From: Frederiksenia canicola
GTDB lineage: Bacteria > Pseudomonadota > Gammaproteobacteria > Enterobacterales > Pasteurellaceae
DNA length: 64,000 nt
Direction of reading: 5' to 3'
NCBI RefSeq assembly: GCF_011455495.1
Contig: NZ_CP015029.1
Location: 992,740 to 1,056,739, forward strand
Positions 29,488 to 38,883 of this stretch are shown here, piece after piece; positions within the stretch are counted from its first letter, which is position 1, and each line of letters opens with the position of its first letter. Under the pieces are notes generated by a model that was not told where the DNA came from, made no database searches, and saw nothing but the letters and a program-made list of their open reading frames with translations. The position numbers and the translations under genes are program-made.

Positions 29488-31302
29488 TTAATTTCTATAT
29501 TGGGTATGTTCTTGGATTAGCTGTAAAAATGCAGGGCCAAAACGCTCTAATTTTCGCTCTCCAACTCCGTTAATCGAAAGCATTTCTTCTTCCGTAATCG
29601 GTAAAAACTCTGCCATTTCTTGCAAAGTGGCGTCGTTGAAAACTACATAAGGTGGCACATTTTCTTTATCAGCAATCTGTTTACGTAAAAAGCGCAAGCG
29701 GGCGAACAGATCCTTATCATAATGGCGTGTTGGTTGCGGTTTCTGCACATAAGCGGTCGCAGAAAAGCTCAACCGTGGCATTGCTAATTCCAGCGGTATT
29801 TCTGCCCGCAAAATTGGACGAGCCTGTTCGGTGAGTTGTAATGCAGAATGGTTCACAATGTTTTGCTGAATAAAGCCCAAATGAATGAGCTGACGGGTGA
29901 CGCTGATCCAATACTCTTGAGATTTGTCTTTGCCGATGCCGTAAACGGAAAGGGTATCGTGCTGAAGATCTCGAATTTTTTGATGATTTAACCCACGTAG
30001 CACCGCAATAATGTGGTGTAAACCAAAGCGTTGCCCGGTACGATAAATAACCGACATCACTTTTTGGGCATCGACTAAGCCATCATATTTTTGGGGCGGA
30101 TCAAGGCAAATATCGCAATTTTTACAAGGCTGTTGGCGAGATTCGCCAAAATAATTGAGCAGTACTAAACGGCGGCACGTTTGCGATTCGGCAAATGCCC
30201 CGATGGCTTGCAATTTATGTTGTTCGATTTGACGTTGTTCACTTTCGGGCTTTTCCAATAAAATTTTATGCAGCCAGCCGTAATCCGCAGGATCGTAAAA
30301 CAGCACTGCTTCTGCGGGCAGATCGTCTCGTCCTGCCCGTCCGGTTTCTTGGTAGTAGGACTCAATGCTGCGGGGTAAATCAAAATGCACCACAAACCGC
30401 ACATTCGATTTATTGATCCCCATACCAAACGCAATAGTTGCCACCACCACTTGAATGTTATCTCGTTGAAAGGCATTTTGTACGGTTTCCCGCTGCTCGG
30501 CCGTCATCCCTGCGTGGTAGCCCATTACCGCAATACCACGAGTTGCCAGTCTTTCGCTAATTTCCTCCACTTTTTTGCGGCTATTGCAATAAATAATGCC
30601 ACTTTTGCCTTTTTGACGGTGGATGAATCTGACTAACTGATCCATCGGCTTGAATTTTTCTTGCACGGTGTAGCGAATGTTTGGGCGGTCGAAACTGCCT
30701 AGATAAGTGTGCGGATTTTCCAGCTGCAAATGCTGGATAATATCAGCTCGAGTCGTGGGATCTGCCGTGGCGGTCAGAGCAACAAGCGGTGTGTTTGGGA
30801 AAGTTTTTCGCAATCCACCAAGCAAAGTATATTCAGGGCGGAAATCATGCCCCCATTGAGAAACACAATGGGCTTCATCCACCGCGAGCAAGCTGATTTT
30901 GCAGTGATGAATAAAGTGGAAAAAGTTAGAGGTCATCACTTTTTCGGGGGAAAGATAGAGTAGTTTGAGTTGTCCCGATAACGCTTTTTGCTCAACAAGC
31001 TGCTGTTCGGCTAAAGTTTGACTAGAGTTGAGATAAGCCGCTTCGATCCCGTTTGCCAAAAGCTGATCGACCTGATCTTTCATTAAGGAAATCAGCGGCG
31101 AGATTACCAATGTGATGCCATCTAGACAGAGTGCGGGCACTTGATAGCAAAGGGATTTTCCGCCGCCCGTGGTCATAATCACTAAACAGTCGTTGCCTGT
31201 CAAAATGGCATCAATGACTTCTGCTTGTCCGTGACGAAAAGATTGGTAGCCGAAGACGTTATGTAAAATGTCTTCGGCTTTAGCAAGGGGGGAATAGGAC
31301 AT
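29488..31302 (-). CDS. recQ: ATP-dependent DNA helicase RecQ
   Basis: Superfamily 2 3'-5' DNA helicase of 604 aa for recombination and fork repair. Walker A is TTGGGKS with Lys49, and the DEAH box starts at Asp142 (VDEAHC). The RecQ C-terminal zinc site is seen in CRRL..CKNCDIC, followed by the winged-helix and an HRDC domain (about 520-600). Its start codon overlaps the cyaY stop codon by one base (TAATG), so translation is probably coupled to cyaY. Confidence 0.96.
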   Translation of the reverse strand: MSYSPLAKAEDILHNVFGYQSFRHGQAEVIDAILTGNDCLVIMTTGGGKSLCYQVPALCLDGITLVISPLISLMKDQVDQLLANGIEAAYLNSSQTLAEQQLVEQKALSGQLKLLYLSPEKVMTSNFFHFIHHCKISLLAVDEAHCVSQWGHDFRPEYTLLGGLRKTFPNTPLVALTATADPTTRADIIQHLQLENPHTYLGSFDRPNIRYTVQEKFKPMDQLVRFIHRQKGKSGIIYCNSRKKVEEISERLATRGIAVMGYHAGMTAEQRETVQNAFQRDNIQVVVATIAFGMGINKSNVRFVVHFDLPRSIESYYQETGRAGRDDLPAEAVLFYDPADYGWLHKILLEKPESEQRQIEQHKLQAIGAFAESQTCRRLVLLNYFGESRQQPCKNCDICLDPPQKYDGLVDAQKVMSVIYRTGQRFGLHHIIAVLRGLNHQKIRDLQHDTLSVYGIGKDKSQEYWISVTRQLIHLGFIQQNIVNHSALQLTEQARPILRAEIPLELAMPRLSFSATAYVQKPQPTRHYDKDLFARLRFLRKQIADKENVPPYVVFNDATLQEMAEFLPITEEEMLSINGVGERKLERFGPAFLQLIQEHTQYRN

Positions 31303-31610
31303 TAACTAAACGAAACGGTTTCACCGTGGCGAGCAACCGCTTCTTCTAAGTGACGCCAAAATGAACGACCTTCTGAGCTTAGCCAATCGCCATCACGGTA
31401 AGCAAAATGGAAACCGCCCAATTTGCTGGCAAGCCATAATTCAAGCATTGATTCCTGTTTATTGATTACGATCTGTGAATCGTCATTAAAATAGAGCGTC
31501 ATTACCGAGCCTTGTGTTTCACAATCCACATCGCAACCTTGCTCATCTAATTGTTCTTCAATCTTTGCCCACACCTTTTCAATTTCTTGCTGAAATTCCG
31601 CTAAATTCAT
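31302..31610 (-). CDS. cyaY: Frataxin-like iron donor CyaY
   Basis: Frataxin homologue of 102 aa that binds iron and regulates iron-sulfur cluster assembly on IscS. The acidic first helix ([19 protein letters not shown]) and the beta-sheet segment [19 protein letters not shown] fit the family. It is translationally coupled to recQ (TAATG). The gene before it on this strand is lexA, separated by a strong uptake-sequence hairpin. Confidence 0.95.
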   Translation of the reverse strand: MNLAEFQQEIEKVWAKIEEQLDEQGCDVDCETQGSVMTLYFNDDSQIVINKQESMLELWLASKLGGFHFAYRDGDWLSSEGRSFWRHLEEAVARHGETVSFS

Positions 31611-31701
31611 CGTTGTTTCTCTTGTTTGCTAGATAAAAAATAAACTGCTATTTTGGGCTTTTCTGCGTGGCTTTTCAATCTAGATTTGCAAAAAATGCAT
31701 A

Positions 31702-31741
31702 GGAACTGACCGCTTGTCGTTGAGAACAAGCGGTCAGTTCC
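31702..31741 (-). terminator. Uptake-sequence hairpin after lexA
   Basis: A perfect 16-base inverted repeat, GGAACTGACCGCTTGT (31702-31717) and ACAAGCGGTCAGTTCC (31726-31741), with an 8-base loop. On the minus strand it is followed by GCATTTTTTGC, so it is the best terminator among the uptake-sequence dyads. Confidence 0.8.
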
Positions 31742-31762
31742 GCAGAACGTTTTGCAAATGTA

Positions 31763-32392
31763 TTACATCCACGAATTACTGCGAATAACGCCGACGGCTA
31801 AGCCTTCAATTTCAATAAATGAAGTGCGAGGATCAACAATAATTGGCTTAAGTGCATCATTTTCTGGATGGAGATAGATTAAGTCGCCTTTGCGTTCTAA
31901 GCGTTTAACCGTCACTTCATCATCCACTCGAGCGACGACAACCTGGCCATTACGAACCGAGGTGGTTTTATGTACGGCAAGTAAATCACCATCTAAAATA
32001 CCAATTTTTTCCATGGAGTCGCCTTCCACTTTGAGCAAATAGTCGGCTGCGGGAGAGAACATTGCACCATTTACGGGGATATGATTTTCCACATGTTCAA
32101 TTGCCATAATTGGAGAGCCCGCAGCCACTTTACCGATTAATGGTAAACCATCGTCATTTGCGGCAGCTTCGGTATCAACGAGTATACGAATACCACGCGA
32201 AGTACCCGAAAGCATCTCGATATAGCCTTTGCGAGCAAGGGCTTTGAGATGTTCTTCGGCGGCATTTGGGGACTTAAAGCCGATTTCACGAGCGATCTCA
32301 ACCCGTGTTGGCGGCATGCCAGTGGTTTCGATATGTTGTTTCACAAAATCGAAAATTTCTTGCTGGCGAGCAGTTAGATGCTGACGTTTCAT
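31763..32392 (-). CDS. lexA: SOS repressor LexA
   Basis: Repressor of the SOS response, 209 aa. The N-terminal winged helix contains [20 protein letters not shown]. Self-cleavage occurs between Ala91 and Gly92 (VAAGSP), with the catalytic pair Ser126 (EGDSM) and Lys163 (EVTVKRL), spaced as in E. coli. The ATG at 32392 follows GAGG at 5 bases; a reading from 32431 would extend into the operators. Two LexA boxes lie upstream, so the gene is autoregulated. Confidence 0.97.
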   Translation of the reverse strand: MKRQHLTARQQEIFDFVKQHIETTGMPPTRVEIAREIGFKSPNAAEEHLKALARKGYIEMLSGTSRGIRILVDTEAAANDDGLPLIGKVAAGSPIMAIEHVENHIPVNGAMFSPAADYLLKVEGDSMEKIGILDGDLLAVHKTTSVRNGQVVVARVDDEVTVKRLERKGDLIYLHPENDALKPIIVDPRTSFIEIEGLAVGVIRSNSWM

Positions 32393-32402
32393 AAATTCCT
32401 CA

Positions 32403-32418
32403 CTGTCTTTATATACAG
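32403..32418. promoter_or_regulatory. LexA (SOS) box 1
   Basis: CTGTATATAAAGACAG on the minus strand is a perfect CTG-N10-CAG SOS box with the AT-rich TATATAA core, 10 bases before lexA. Confidence 0.92.
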
Positions 32419-32424
32419 AAAACA

Positions 32425-32440
32425 GTGTCATTATATACAG
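32425..32440. promoter_or_regulatory. LexA (SOS) box 2
   Basis: CTGTATATAATGACAC on the minus strand fits the SOS box with one mismatch in the last triplet (CAC for CAG). It is 22 bases from box 1, as in the double operator of E. coli lexA. Confidence 0.75.
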
Positions 32441-32546
32441 TGAAAAGTGGTTTGTAACTAATAAATTGAATTTTCTTGAAGAAATTTATGTTAAAATCAC
32501 AATAATTTTAATCCAATCCATAACTATTAAATAAAAGGATATAAAA

Positions 32547-35003
32547 ATGTCTAGTCTGGTTAGCTTTTATCGTAAAGTTTTAAATTTACCCCTTTCTTTA
32601 TTAGTCAAATCACATTCAATCCCAACAGAGCCTGTTCAAGAACTTGGTTTGAATCTCAATCAGCCTTTTGTTTACGTACTACCTTATACTTCACAGACGG
32701 ATTTATTAGTTTTACAGAAAAACTGTTTGGCATTAAATTTGCCTGATCCTTTGCAACATAATGAAGTGAATGGGCAATTATTGCCACGTTATGTATTTTT
32801 AGATGAAGGTCGCCGTTTTTTTAAAAGTAAAGGTGCCAAAAGTGAAACTGAATCTGTTTTTTATCGCTATTTAGATTTACACCGAGAAAATCCACAGCTG
32901 GACGTGCAAGTGATTCCTGTCTCCGTGTTATGGGGGCGTGCACCAGGTAAAGAAAAAGGGCTGCCTGTATTACGCTTACTGGGGGGATTTGAGCGTTTTT
33001 GGATGATTTTATGGTTCGGTCGAGACAATTTTGTACGCTTCTCGCAAGCGGTTTCACTACGTTATATGGTCGAAACGCATGGAGCCGATGAAGGTATCGC
33101 ACAAAAACTGGCTCGTGTAGCAAAAATGCACTTTGCTAAACAGCGTTATTCAGCAACAGGACCTCGCTTGCCAAATCGTCAAGCGATGTTTAACAAGTTA
33201 TTGCAATCGCCTGCGATCTTAGCTGCCATTGAAGATGAAGCGAAAAAGCCGAAAAGTTCGCCTGAGAAAGCTCGTAAAGAAGCCGAAAAAATTCTGGATG
33301 AAATCGCGGCAAACGTAAAACACGAAAGTTTGCGTACTGCTGATCGTGTTTTGAGTTGGTTGTGGAACAAGCTCTATCAAGGCATTAACGTCCAATACGC
33401 TGAACGTGTGCGTAAATTGGCATTAGAAGGACACGAACTGGTTTATGTGCCTTGCCACCGTAGCCATATGGACTATCTATTGCTCTCATATATTCTTTAT
33501 CATCAAGGGTTAGTACCACCGCATATTGCTGCGGGGGTGAATCTAAACTTCTGGCCTGCAGGTCCACTATTCCGTAGTTGGGGCGCTTTTTTCTTACGTC
33601 GTACCTTCAAAGGCAATCGCTTATATTCAACGATTTTCCGTGAATATCTCGCAGAATTATTCTACCGTGGCTATTCGGTGGAATATTTCATCGAAGGTGG
33701 TCGTTCACGCACGGGGCGTTTACTTGAACCGAAAACGGGTATGATGTCGATGACCTTACAAGCCTTGCAACGAGGTTTGTCTCGTCCGATCAGCATTGTG
33801 CCAGTGTATATTGGCTACGAACATGTTTTAGAAGTGGATACCTACGCCAAAGAATTGCGTGGGGCGGAGAAAGAGAAAGAAAACGCAGGCTTAGTGTTAC
33901 GGGTGATCAAAAAACTTCGTAACCTGGGTCAAGGCTATGTGAATTTTGGCGAACCGATTCAGCTCAACCACTATCTGAATTTGCAATTTCCAGAGTGGAA
34001 AGAACCGCTTGCAGAGGGCGAACGCCCGAAATGGCTAAATAATGCAGTGGAAGCAGTATCTAAACAGGTGATGGTCAATATCAATAATGCGGCCGCGGTG
34101 AATGCGAAGAATTTAATTGGCTCAGTGTTGTTGGCTTCTCGCCAGCGTTCGCTTACTCGTGAACAATTGATCGAACAAGTCGAAAGCTATCTAGAATTAT
34201 TCAAAAATGTGCCGTATTCACAAGATGTGACTTTGCCAACAGATTCAGCCGATGAAATGCTCGATCATGTTATCACCTTGCCACGTTCAGGTGTGGTTTC
34301 TGAGAAAGATAGCTTCGGTGAAATTATTCGTTTAGATCGTCAATCGGCGGTCTTGATGACTTACTATCGCAATAACATTCAACATTTGTTTGTGCTGCCG
34401 TCGTTGGTAGCAAGTATTGTGTTGCACCACGAGGCAATTTCAAAAGATCTCATTATTCAAAGTATCAATCGCATTTACCCTTTCTTACAAGCAGAATTGT
34501 TTTTGCATTTTGATCAAAACGATGTGCGTAACCAAGTGGAAGCCATTTTGCAGGAGTTCACTCGCCAGCAACTGATTAAGAATGAAAGTGAAATGTTGAT
34601 GATTAACCGTCATCGAATTCGTACTTTACAGCTACATTCTGCTGGTGTGAGAGAAGTGTTGCAACGTTACTACATTAGCTTAAGCATTTTAATTGAACAA
34701 CCTGAAATCAGCCGCAATGAACTGGAAAAAGAGAGCCGTTCAATTGCTCAACGTTTATCGGTGTTGCATGGCATCAATGCCCCTGAATTCTTCGATAAAG
34801 CCTTATTTTCAACTTTTAGTAACACACTTAAAGAACAAGGGTATTTTGATGAAGAGGGCAATGCCGTGGTTGCTAAAGTGCAAGAAACAGAAGAACTACT
34901 GCGTGGTTTGATTTCCCTTGAAGTGCAACAAACAATCCAAGGGGCAATGGTAAAATTAGAAAAAGGCGAAGAGAATACTCAGTCGCAATCAACAGAAGCA
35001 TAA
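32547..35003 (+). CDS. plsB: Glycerol-3-phosphate acyltransferase
   Basis: Membrane-bound enzyme of 818 aa making 1-acyl-glycerol-3-phosphate, the first step of phospholipid synthesis. The acyltransferase HX4D motif is CHRSHMD (His304, Asp309), followed by the blocks [23 protein letters not shown] and [11 protein letters not shown]. The length and arrangement are those of E. coli PlsB. It is divergent from lexA, as in many gammaproteobacteria. The Dyp-type peroxidase gene starts 13 bases after its stop and probably belongs to the same transcript. Confidence 0.97.
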   Translation: MSSLVSFYRKVLNLPLSLLVKSHSIPTEPVQELGLNLNQPFVYVLPYTSQTDLLVLQKNCLALNLPDPLQHNEVNGQLLPRYVFLDEGRRFFKSKGAKSETESVFYRYLDLHRENPQLDVQVIPVSVLWGRAPGKEKGLPVLRLLGGFERFWMILWFGRDNFVRFSQAVSLRYMVETHGADEGIAQKLARVAKMHFAKQRYSATGPRLPNRQAMFNKLLQSPAILAAIEDEAKKPKSSPEKARKEAEKILDEIAANVKHESLRTADRVLSWLWNKLYQGINVQYAERVRKLALEGHELVYVPCHRSHMDYLLLSYILYHQGLVPPHIAAGVNLNFWPAGPLFRSWGAFFLRRTFKGNRLYSTIFREYLAELFYRGYSVEYFIEGGRSRTGRLLEPKTGMMSMTLQALQRGLSRPISIVPVYIGYEHVLEVDTYAKELRGAEKEKENAGLVLRVIKKLRNLGQGYVNFGEPIQLNHYLNLQFPEWKEPLAEGERPKWLNNAVEAVSKQVMVNINNAAAVNAKNLIGSVLLASRQRSLTREQLIEQVESYLELFKNVPYSQDVTLPTDSADEMLDHVITLPRSGVVSEKDSFGEIIRLDRQSAVLMTYYRNNIQHLFVLPSLVASIVLHHEAISKDLIIQSINRIYPFLQAELFLHFDQNDVRNQVEAILQEFTRQQLIKNESEMLMINRHRIRTLQLHSAGVREVLQRYYISLSILIEQPEISRNELEKESRSIAQRLSVLHGINAPEFFDKALFSTFSNTLKEQGYFDEEGNAVVAKVQETEELLRGLISLEVQQTIQGAMVKLEKGEENTQSQSTEA

Positions 35004-35016
35004 TTTGGAGAATACA

Positions 35017-35934
35017 ATGGCAACCCCACAAAGTGGCATGACCTTAACCCATCGTAAAGCGGGTATTTTTATTGAAGCAATGGTATCCGATACGGAATCT
35101 TTGCGTTCAAAAATTCAACATGTTCATCAACAATTTAAACAAATTCAAGCACAATTTGAAAACGAGCCTCTTGGGCTTACTATTGCCTTTGGCACAAAGC
35201 TTTGGCAGCAGTTAGCAAGTGCGCAATCCGCAGCGGAATTGCACGATTTCCAACCGCTTGGCAAAGCTGAACGGGAATTTGCTCCAGCAACGCAACGGGA
35301 TTTGTTAGTGCATATTCAATCAAATCGTCCAGATGTCAATTTCAGCGTAGCATTGATGCTTGTTGAGCAACTCAAAGAGTGCATTCAAGTGGTTGAAGAA
35401 ATTCACGGTTTTCGTTGGGTGGAAGAGCGGGACTTTACAGGCTTTATTGATGGTACTGAGAATCCAAAAACCGATGAAAAACTGCGTGAAATTGCGTTGA
35501 TTGACGAAGGTGAAGATGCTGGTGGTAGCTATGTATTAAGCCAACGTTATGTGCATCATTTAGATAAATGGCACAAGATGTCGGTTGATCGCCAAGAGCA
35601 AGTAATCGGTCGAACCAAAGTAGATAGCGTAGAATTAGATGATGTACCGCCACAATCACACGTTGGGCGAGTGGATCTGAAAGAAGATGGTAAGGGGCTA
35701 AAAATTTTACGCCATAGTTTGCCATACGGCTTAGCCAGTGGTGAACACGGCTTGTATTTCTTGGCATTCTCAAAACGCTTGCACAATATAGACAAACAGT
35801 TGTTAAGTATGTTTGGCGAATTAGACGGCAAAACTGATCGCTTGCTTGGCTTTACCAAAGCGGTAACGGGCAGCTACTATTATGCTCCAAGCCTTGAGCA
35901 GCTGTGCAATTTGCAAAAAATTGAGCGGAACTGA
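35017..35934 (+). CDS. yfeX: Dyp-type heme peroxidase YfeX
   Basis: Cytoplasmic dye-decolorising-type peroxidase of 305 aa. The family motif GxxDG is GFIDGTENP with catalytic Asp145, and the proximal heme ligand is His215 in PPQSHVGRVD, the same number as in E. coli YfeX. Proposed roles include porphyrinogen oxidation; removal of iron from intact heme has been claimed and disputed. The ATG at 35017 has TTGGAG six bases upstream, which rules out the TTG at 35005. Last gene of the plsB unit. Confidence 0.92.
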   Translation: MATPQSGMTLTHRKAGIFIEAMVSDTESLRSKIQHVHQQFKQIQAQFENEPLGLTIAFGTKLWQQLASAQSAAELHDFQPLGKAEREFAPATQRDLLVHIQSNRPDVNFSVALMLVEQLKECIQVVEEIHGFRWVEERDFTGFIDGTENPKTDEKLREIALIDEGEDAGGSYVLSQRYVHHLDKWHKMSVDRQEQVIGRTKVDSVELDDVPPQSHVGRVDLKEDGKGLKILRHSLPYGLASGEHGLYFLAFSKRLHNIDKQLLSMFGELDGKTDRLLGFTKAVTGSYYYAPSLEQLCNLQKIERN

Positions 35935-35938
35935 CCGC

Positions 35939-35968
35939 TTGCTGAAAGCCTAAATCGGGCGGTATAAT
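35939..35968 (+). promoter_or_regulatory. Promoter of the thiB riboswitch transcript
   Basis: TTGCTG (35939-35944), an 18-base spacer and a perfect TATAAT (35963-35968). The -10 lies in the loop of a GGGCGG / CCGCCC hairpin (35957-35974) that could also end the yfeX transcript. Confidence 0.6.
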
Positions 35969-35975
35969 CCGCCCG

Positions 35976-36060
35976 TTCTCATTGGGGTGCTTTGTAATGC
36001 AGAAGCTGAGAAATACCCATAGAACCTGATCTGACTAATATCAGCGTAGGGATTTGAGAC
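35976..36060 (+). ncRNA. TPP riboswitch (THI element)
   Basis: Conserved thi-box segments are present in order: GGGGTGC (35984-35990), GCTGAGA with AATACCC, GAACCTGATCTG, AATATCAGCGTAGGGA. The closing helix P1 pairs TCTCA (35977-35981) with TGAGA (36055-36059). It controls thiB, 63 bases downstream, and should lower expression when thiamine pyrophosphate is abundant. Confidence 0.95.
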
Positions 36061-36089
36061 AGGAACAGCCGTATTTTCCAGTTTTAAAT

Positions 36090-36114
36090 CCTTCTATTTC
36101 AATTATTTAGAAGG
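36090..36114 (+). promoter_or_regulatory. Shine-Dalgarno-sequestering hairpin of thiB
   Basis: CCTTCTA (36090-36096) pairs with TAGAAGG (36108-36114), covering the thiB ribosome site AAGGA (36111-36115). This suggests the riboswitch acts on translation. Inferred from base pairing only. Confidence 0.6.
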
Positions 36115-36122
36115 AAATTTCA

Positions 36123-37100
36123 ATGAAACTTAAACCTCTTTTTGCCCTTTCTTCCCTTGCCCTTTCTTTTTCAGTGTTGGCAAACCAACCAACTTTAACG
36201 GTTTACACTTACGATTCTTTTACTTCCGACTGGGGGGCTGGTCCAAAACTAGAGCCGATTTTTGAACAACAATGTGGCTGCGACCTGAAATTTATGCCAT
36301 TTGAAGATGGCGTAACAATGTTCAATCGTATCCGTCTGGAAGGCAATAAAACCAAAGCGGATGTGATGTTAGGCATTGATAACTTTGTGATGCCAGAAGC
36401 GGAAAAATCAGGACTATTTGCGGAAAGCGGGTTAGAAAACAAAGGGTTAGATCTTAACTGGACAGATAAAACTTTCGTTCCTTTTGACTTTGGCGAATAT
36501 GCTTTTATTTACCACAAACAAAAAGTGGCGAATCCACCAAAAAGCCTCAAAGAATTGGTTGAACGTCAAGATCTCAAAGTAATTTATCAAGACCCTCGCA
36601 CAAGTACTGTTGGGCGTGGCTTACTGTTTTGGGTAAATAGTGTTTATGGCGATAACGCTGAACAAGCGTGGCAAAGCCTCGCCAAGCATACAGTGACCGT
36701 GGGTAAAGGTTGGTCAGAAACCTACGGGGCGTTTTTAAAAGGCGAGTCGGATTTAGTACTCAGCTATGCGACTTCACCACTTTATCACCAATGGCACGAA
36801 AAAGATGAAAACTATGTGGCAGCAAATTTTGCTGAAGGGCATTTAGTCCAAGTGGAAGTTGCAGCGATCACCAAAGCCAGCAAGCAGCCACAATTAGCTA
36901 AACAATTTTTAGCTTTCTTACAACAGCCAGAAGCACAAAAAATCATCTCATTCCACAACGTGATGAAGCCTGTAGTTAGCAGCCAAGCAGATCCATTATT
37001 CAAGACATTACCAACCTATCCTGCGACAAATTTTACCCAGCCAAGCACCGACACCGTGAAGCAATGGTTAGCCACTTGGCAAAAAGCAGTGAGTAAATAA
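36123..37100 (+). CDS. thiB: Thiamine ABC transporter, substrate-binding protein
   Basis: Periplasmic binding protein (TbpA) of 325 aa for thiamine and its phosphates. The signal peptide is cleaved probably after Ala20 (SVLA|NQ). The mature start LTVYTYDSFTSDWGAGP and the later DPRTSTVGRGLLFW are typical of ThiB. It is controlled by the TPP riboswitch just upstream. The partner genes thiP and thiQ normally follow in the same operon, but here pabB follows after a hairpin that resembles an IS200/IS605 end. Confidence 0.94.
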   Translation: MKLKPLFALSSLALSFSVLANQPTLTVYTYDSFTSDWGAGPKLEPIFEQQCGCDLKFMPFEDGVTMFNRIRLEGNKTKADVMLGIDNFVMPEAEKSGLFAESGLENKGLDLNWTDKTFVPFDFGEYAFIYHKQKVANPPKSLKELVERQDLKVIYQDPRTSTVGRGLLFWVNSVYGDNAEQAWQSLAKHTVTVGKGWSETYGAFLKGESDLVLSYATSPLYHQWHEKDENYVAANFAEGHLVQVEVAAITKASKQPQLAKQFLAFLQQPEAQKIISFHNVMKPVVSSQADPLFKTLPTYPATNFTQPSTDTVKQWLATWQKAVSK

Positions 37101-37115
37101 CCGCTTGTATTGACA

Positions 37116-37139
37116 TCTTCCCCACTTCGTTGGGGAAGA
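37116..37139. repeat. Hairpin resembling an IS200/IS605-type end
   Basis: TTGACA followed by a perfect 9-base stem TCTTCCCCA / TGGGGAAGA with a 6-base loop, and no T run. The form recalls the palindromic ends of IS200/IS605 elements. It lies where thiP would be expected. Identity is a guess from shape. Confidence 0.4.
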
Positions 37140-37224
37140 ACTATCAAATCAATTCCCTAAAACGCCATTCTTACTTCGCAAAAATTGCTATAATGTTGCC
37201 ATTCTTCGCTTTTATTGATAGCCA

Positions 37225-38196
37225 ATGCAGTATTTTATTCAACAAGCCAATTTATTCGGTGAACGCAAACAGCCTTTCTTTTTTTTAATAGATTTTGAAC
37301 AAAAAAAACCGCAAATTTACCCGTTAGATCAAGCAGTTGAAAATGGGATCTTTTTTGCATTTCCATCAATAACGAATTGGGCAGAAAATGTAACTCATTT
37401 TCCACAATTTGAATTAAACATTACCCCCACGGATTTTCAAGATTACCGACAAAGTTTTGAATTAGTAAAAGAGCAGATTCAAGCAGGAAATAGCTATTTA
37501 TTAAACTTAACTTGTCAAACAAAAATCGCTTCCAATTACGATCTAAAACAGATTTTTCTCGCCAGCAAAGCTAAATATAAATTGCGATTAGAAAATCAGT
37601 TTGTCTGTTTCTCGCCTGAATGTTTTGTGCGGATCGAACAGAATAAAATCTATTCTTATCCAATGAAAGGTACAATGAATGCAAAAGAAGAAAATGCCGT
37701 TGAAAAGTTAATTCATTCAGAAAAAGAATTTACCGAACATAATACCATTGTCGATTTAATTCGTAATGATTTGGCGTTAGTCGCTAATAATATTCAGGTT
37801 CGTAAATATCGCTATTTAGAAAAAGTGCAAACCCACCGTGGTGCGATTTATCAAACGAGCTCCGAAATTTGTGGGGAATTGTCAGAAAATTGGCAAGCGG
37901 AAATCGGCACAATATTGGCAAAATTATTGCCAGCAGGTTCAATTAGCGGAGCACCGAAAGTGAAAACCGTTGAAATTATTCGCCAGGCAGAGCAGCAAGA
38001 ACGAGGCTATTACACAGGTATTTTTGGTTATTTTGATGGCGAAAATTTAGATAGCGCGGTGGCAATTCGTTATATTGAACAAAAAAATAACCAACTTATT
38101 TTTCGTAGTGGTGGTGGTATTACATCATTAAGTGATTTAAACGAAGAATATAATGAAATATTAGAGAAAGTTTATGTGCCAATTTCCCTTGTTTGA
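37225..38196 (+). CDS. pabB: Aminodeoxychorismate synthase component I
   Basis: Chorismate-binding enzyme of 323 aa that makes 4-amino-4-deoxychorismate for folate synthesis. The chorismate-binding core is seen in YSYPMKGTMNA, HNTIVDLIRNDLALV, LLPAGSISGAPKVKT and GYYTGIFGYF. It is shorter than E. coli PabB because the N-terminal part is reduced, as in other Pasteurellaceae. No pabA glutaminase is adjacent. The end overlaps pabC by 23 bases, so the two are coupled. Confidence 0.92.
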   Translation: MQYFIQQANLFGERKQPFFFLIDFEQKKPQIYPLDQAVENGIFFAFPSITNWAENVTHFPQFELNITPTDFQDYRQSFELVKEQIQAGNSYLLNLTCQTKIASNYDLKQIFLASKAKYKLRLENQFVCFSPECFVRIEQNKIYSYPMKGTMNAKEENAVEKLIHSEKEFTEHNTIVDLIRNDLALVANNIQVRKYRYLEKVQTHRGAIYQTSSEICGELSENWQAEIGTILAKLLPAGSISGAPKVKTVEIIRQAEQQERGYYTGIFGYFDGENLDSAVAIRYIEQKNNQLIFRSGGGITSLSDLNEEYNEILEKVYVPISLV

Positions 38197-38776
38197 AACC
38201 TTAGCCGTCATTGATGGTCAATTCCAGCGTTTGAATTACCATCAACAACGTGTCAATTTGGCGTTTGAACATTTTTTTAAATCGGAAACAATTTTAGATT
38301 TAACCAAAATAACCATTCCAACTGCGTTTAAATCAGGCTTTTTTCGCTGCCGCATTGATTATTCAGCCATAGCATTTGATATTAAATTCTATGCTTATAC
38401 ACCACGAAAAATGACACGTTTTCAATGTGTTTATACAGAAGATTTAGATTATCAATTCAAATATAGCGATCGCAAGCGGTTAGATTTTGCTAAAGATTTG
38501 CAAATTGATGAAGTGATTATTATCAATAATGGTTTTGTGAGTGATTGTACTATTGGAAATTTACTCTTTTTAAAGAATGAAAAATGGTATAGCCCGCAGC
38601 ATTATTTATTAAAGGGCACGCAATTAACCTATTTATTAGATCAGCAGAAAGTGGAACTTATGCCAATTCATATAGATGATTTGTTTGGTTATGAGAAAAT
38701 TATGGTTATTAATGCATTAAATCCCTTTGAGCCAGAGCGAGCGGTTTCGATCGATTCGTCAAGTGTTTTACGTTAG
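38174..38776 (+). CDS. pabC: Aminodeoxychorismate lyase, class IV aminotransferase family
   Basis: PLP enzyme of 200 aa that releases pyruvate from aminodeoxychorismate, giving p-aminobenzoate. The class IV core is present in DEVIIINNGFVSDCTIGNLLF-like sequence near residue 115-135, and a lysine in YSDRKRLDF is the candidate PLP residue. It is short for the family (E. coli PabC has 269 aa), as in H. influenzae. It overlaps pabB by 23 bases in another frame, with GAGAAAG before the ATG. Confidence 0.85.
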   Translation: MCQFPLFETLAVIDGQFQRLNYHQQRVNLAFEHFFKSETILDLTKITIPTAFKSGFFRCRIDYSAIAFDIKFYAYTPRKMTRFQCVYTEDLDYQFKYSDRKRLDFAKDLQIDEVIIINNGFVSDCTIGNLLFLKNEKWYSPQHYLLKGTQLTYLLDQQKVELMPIHIDDLFGYEKIMVINALNPFEPERAVSIDSSSVLR

Positions 38777-38811
38777 GTTTGCGATACAGATCGAAAAATT
38801 TGAAAAAAAAC

Positions 38812-38839
38812 TTGAAACTGTATATTCAAACAGTATAAT
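38812..38839 (+). promoter_or_regulatory. recA promoter with SOS box
   Basis: TTGAAA (38812-38817), a 16-base spacer and TATAAT (38834-38839). The spacer is exactly a perfect SOS box, CTGTATATTCAAACAG (38818-38833), so LexA would block RNA polymerase directly. Confidence 0.92.
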
Positions 38840-38883
38840 GCAACAAACTTTATGACTGTTAAATCAAATACAAGGATTATTTT

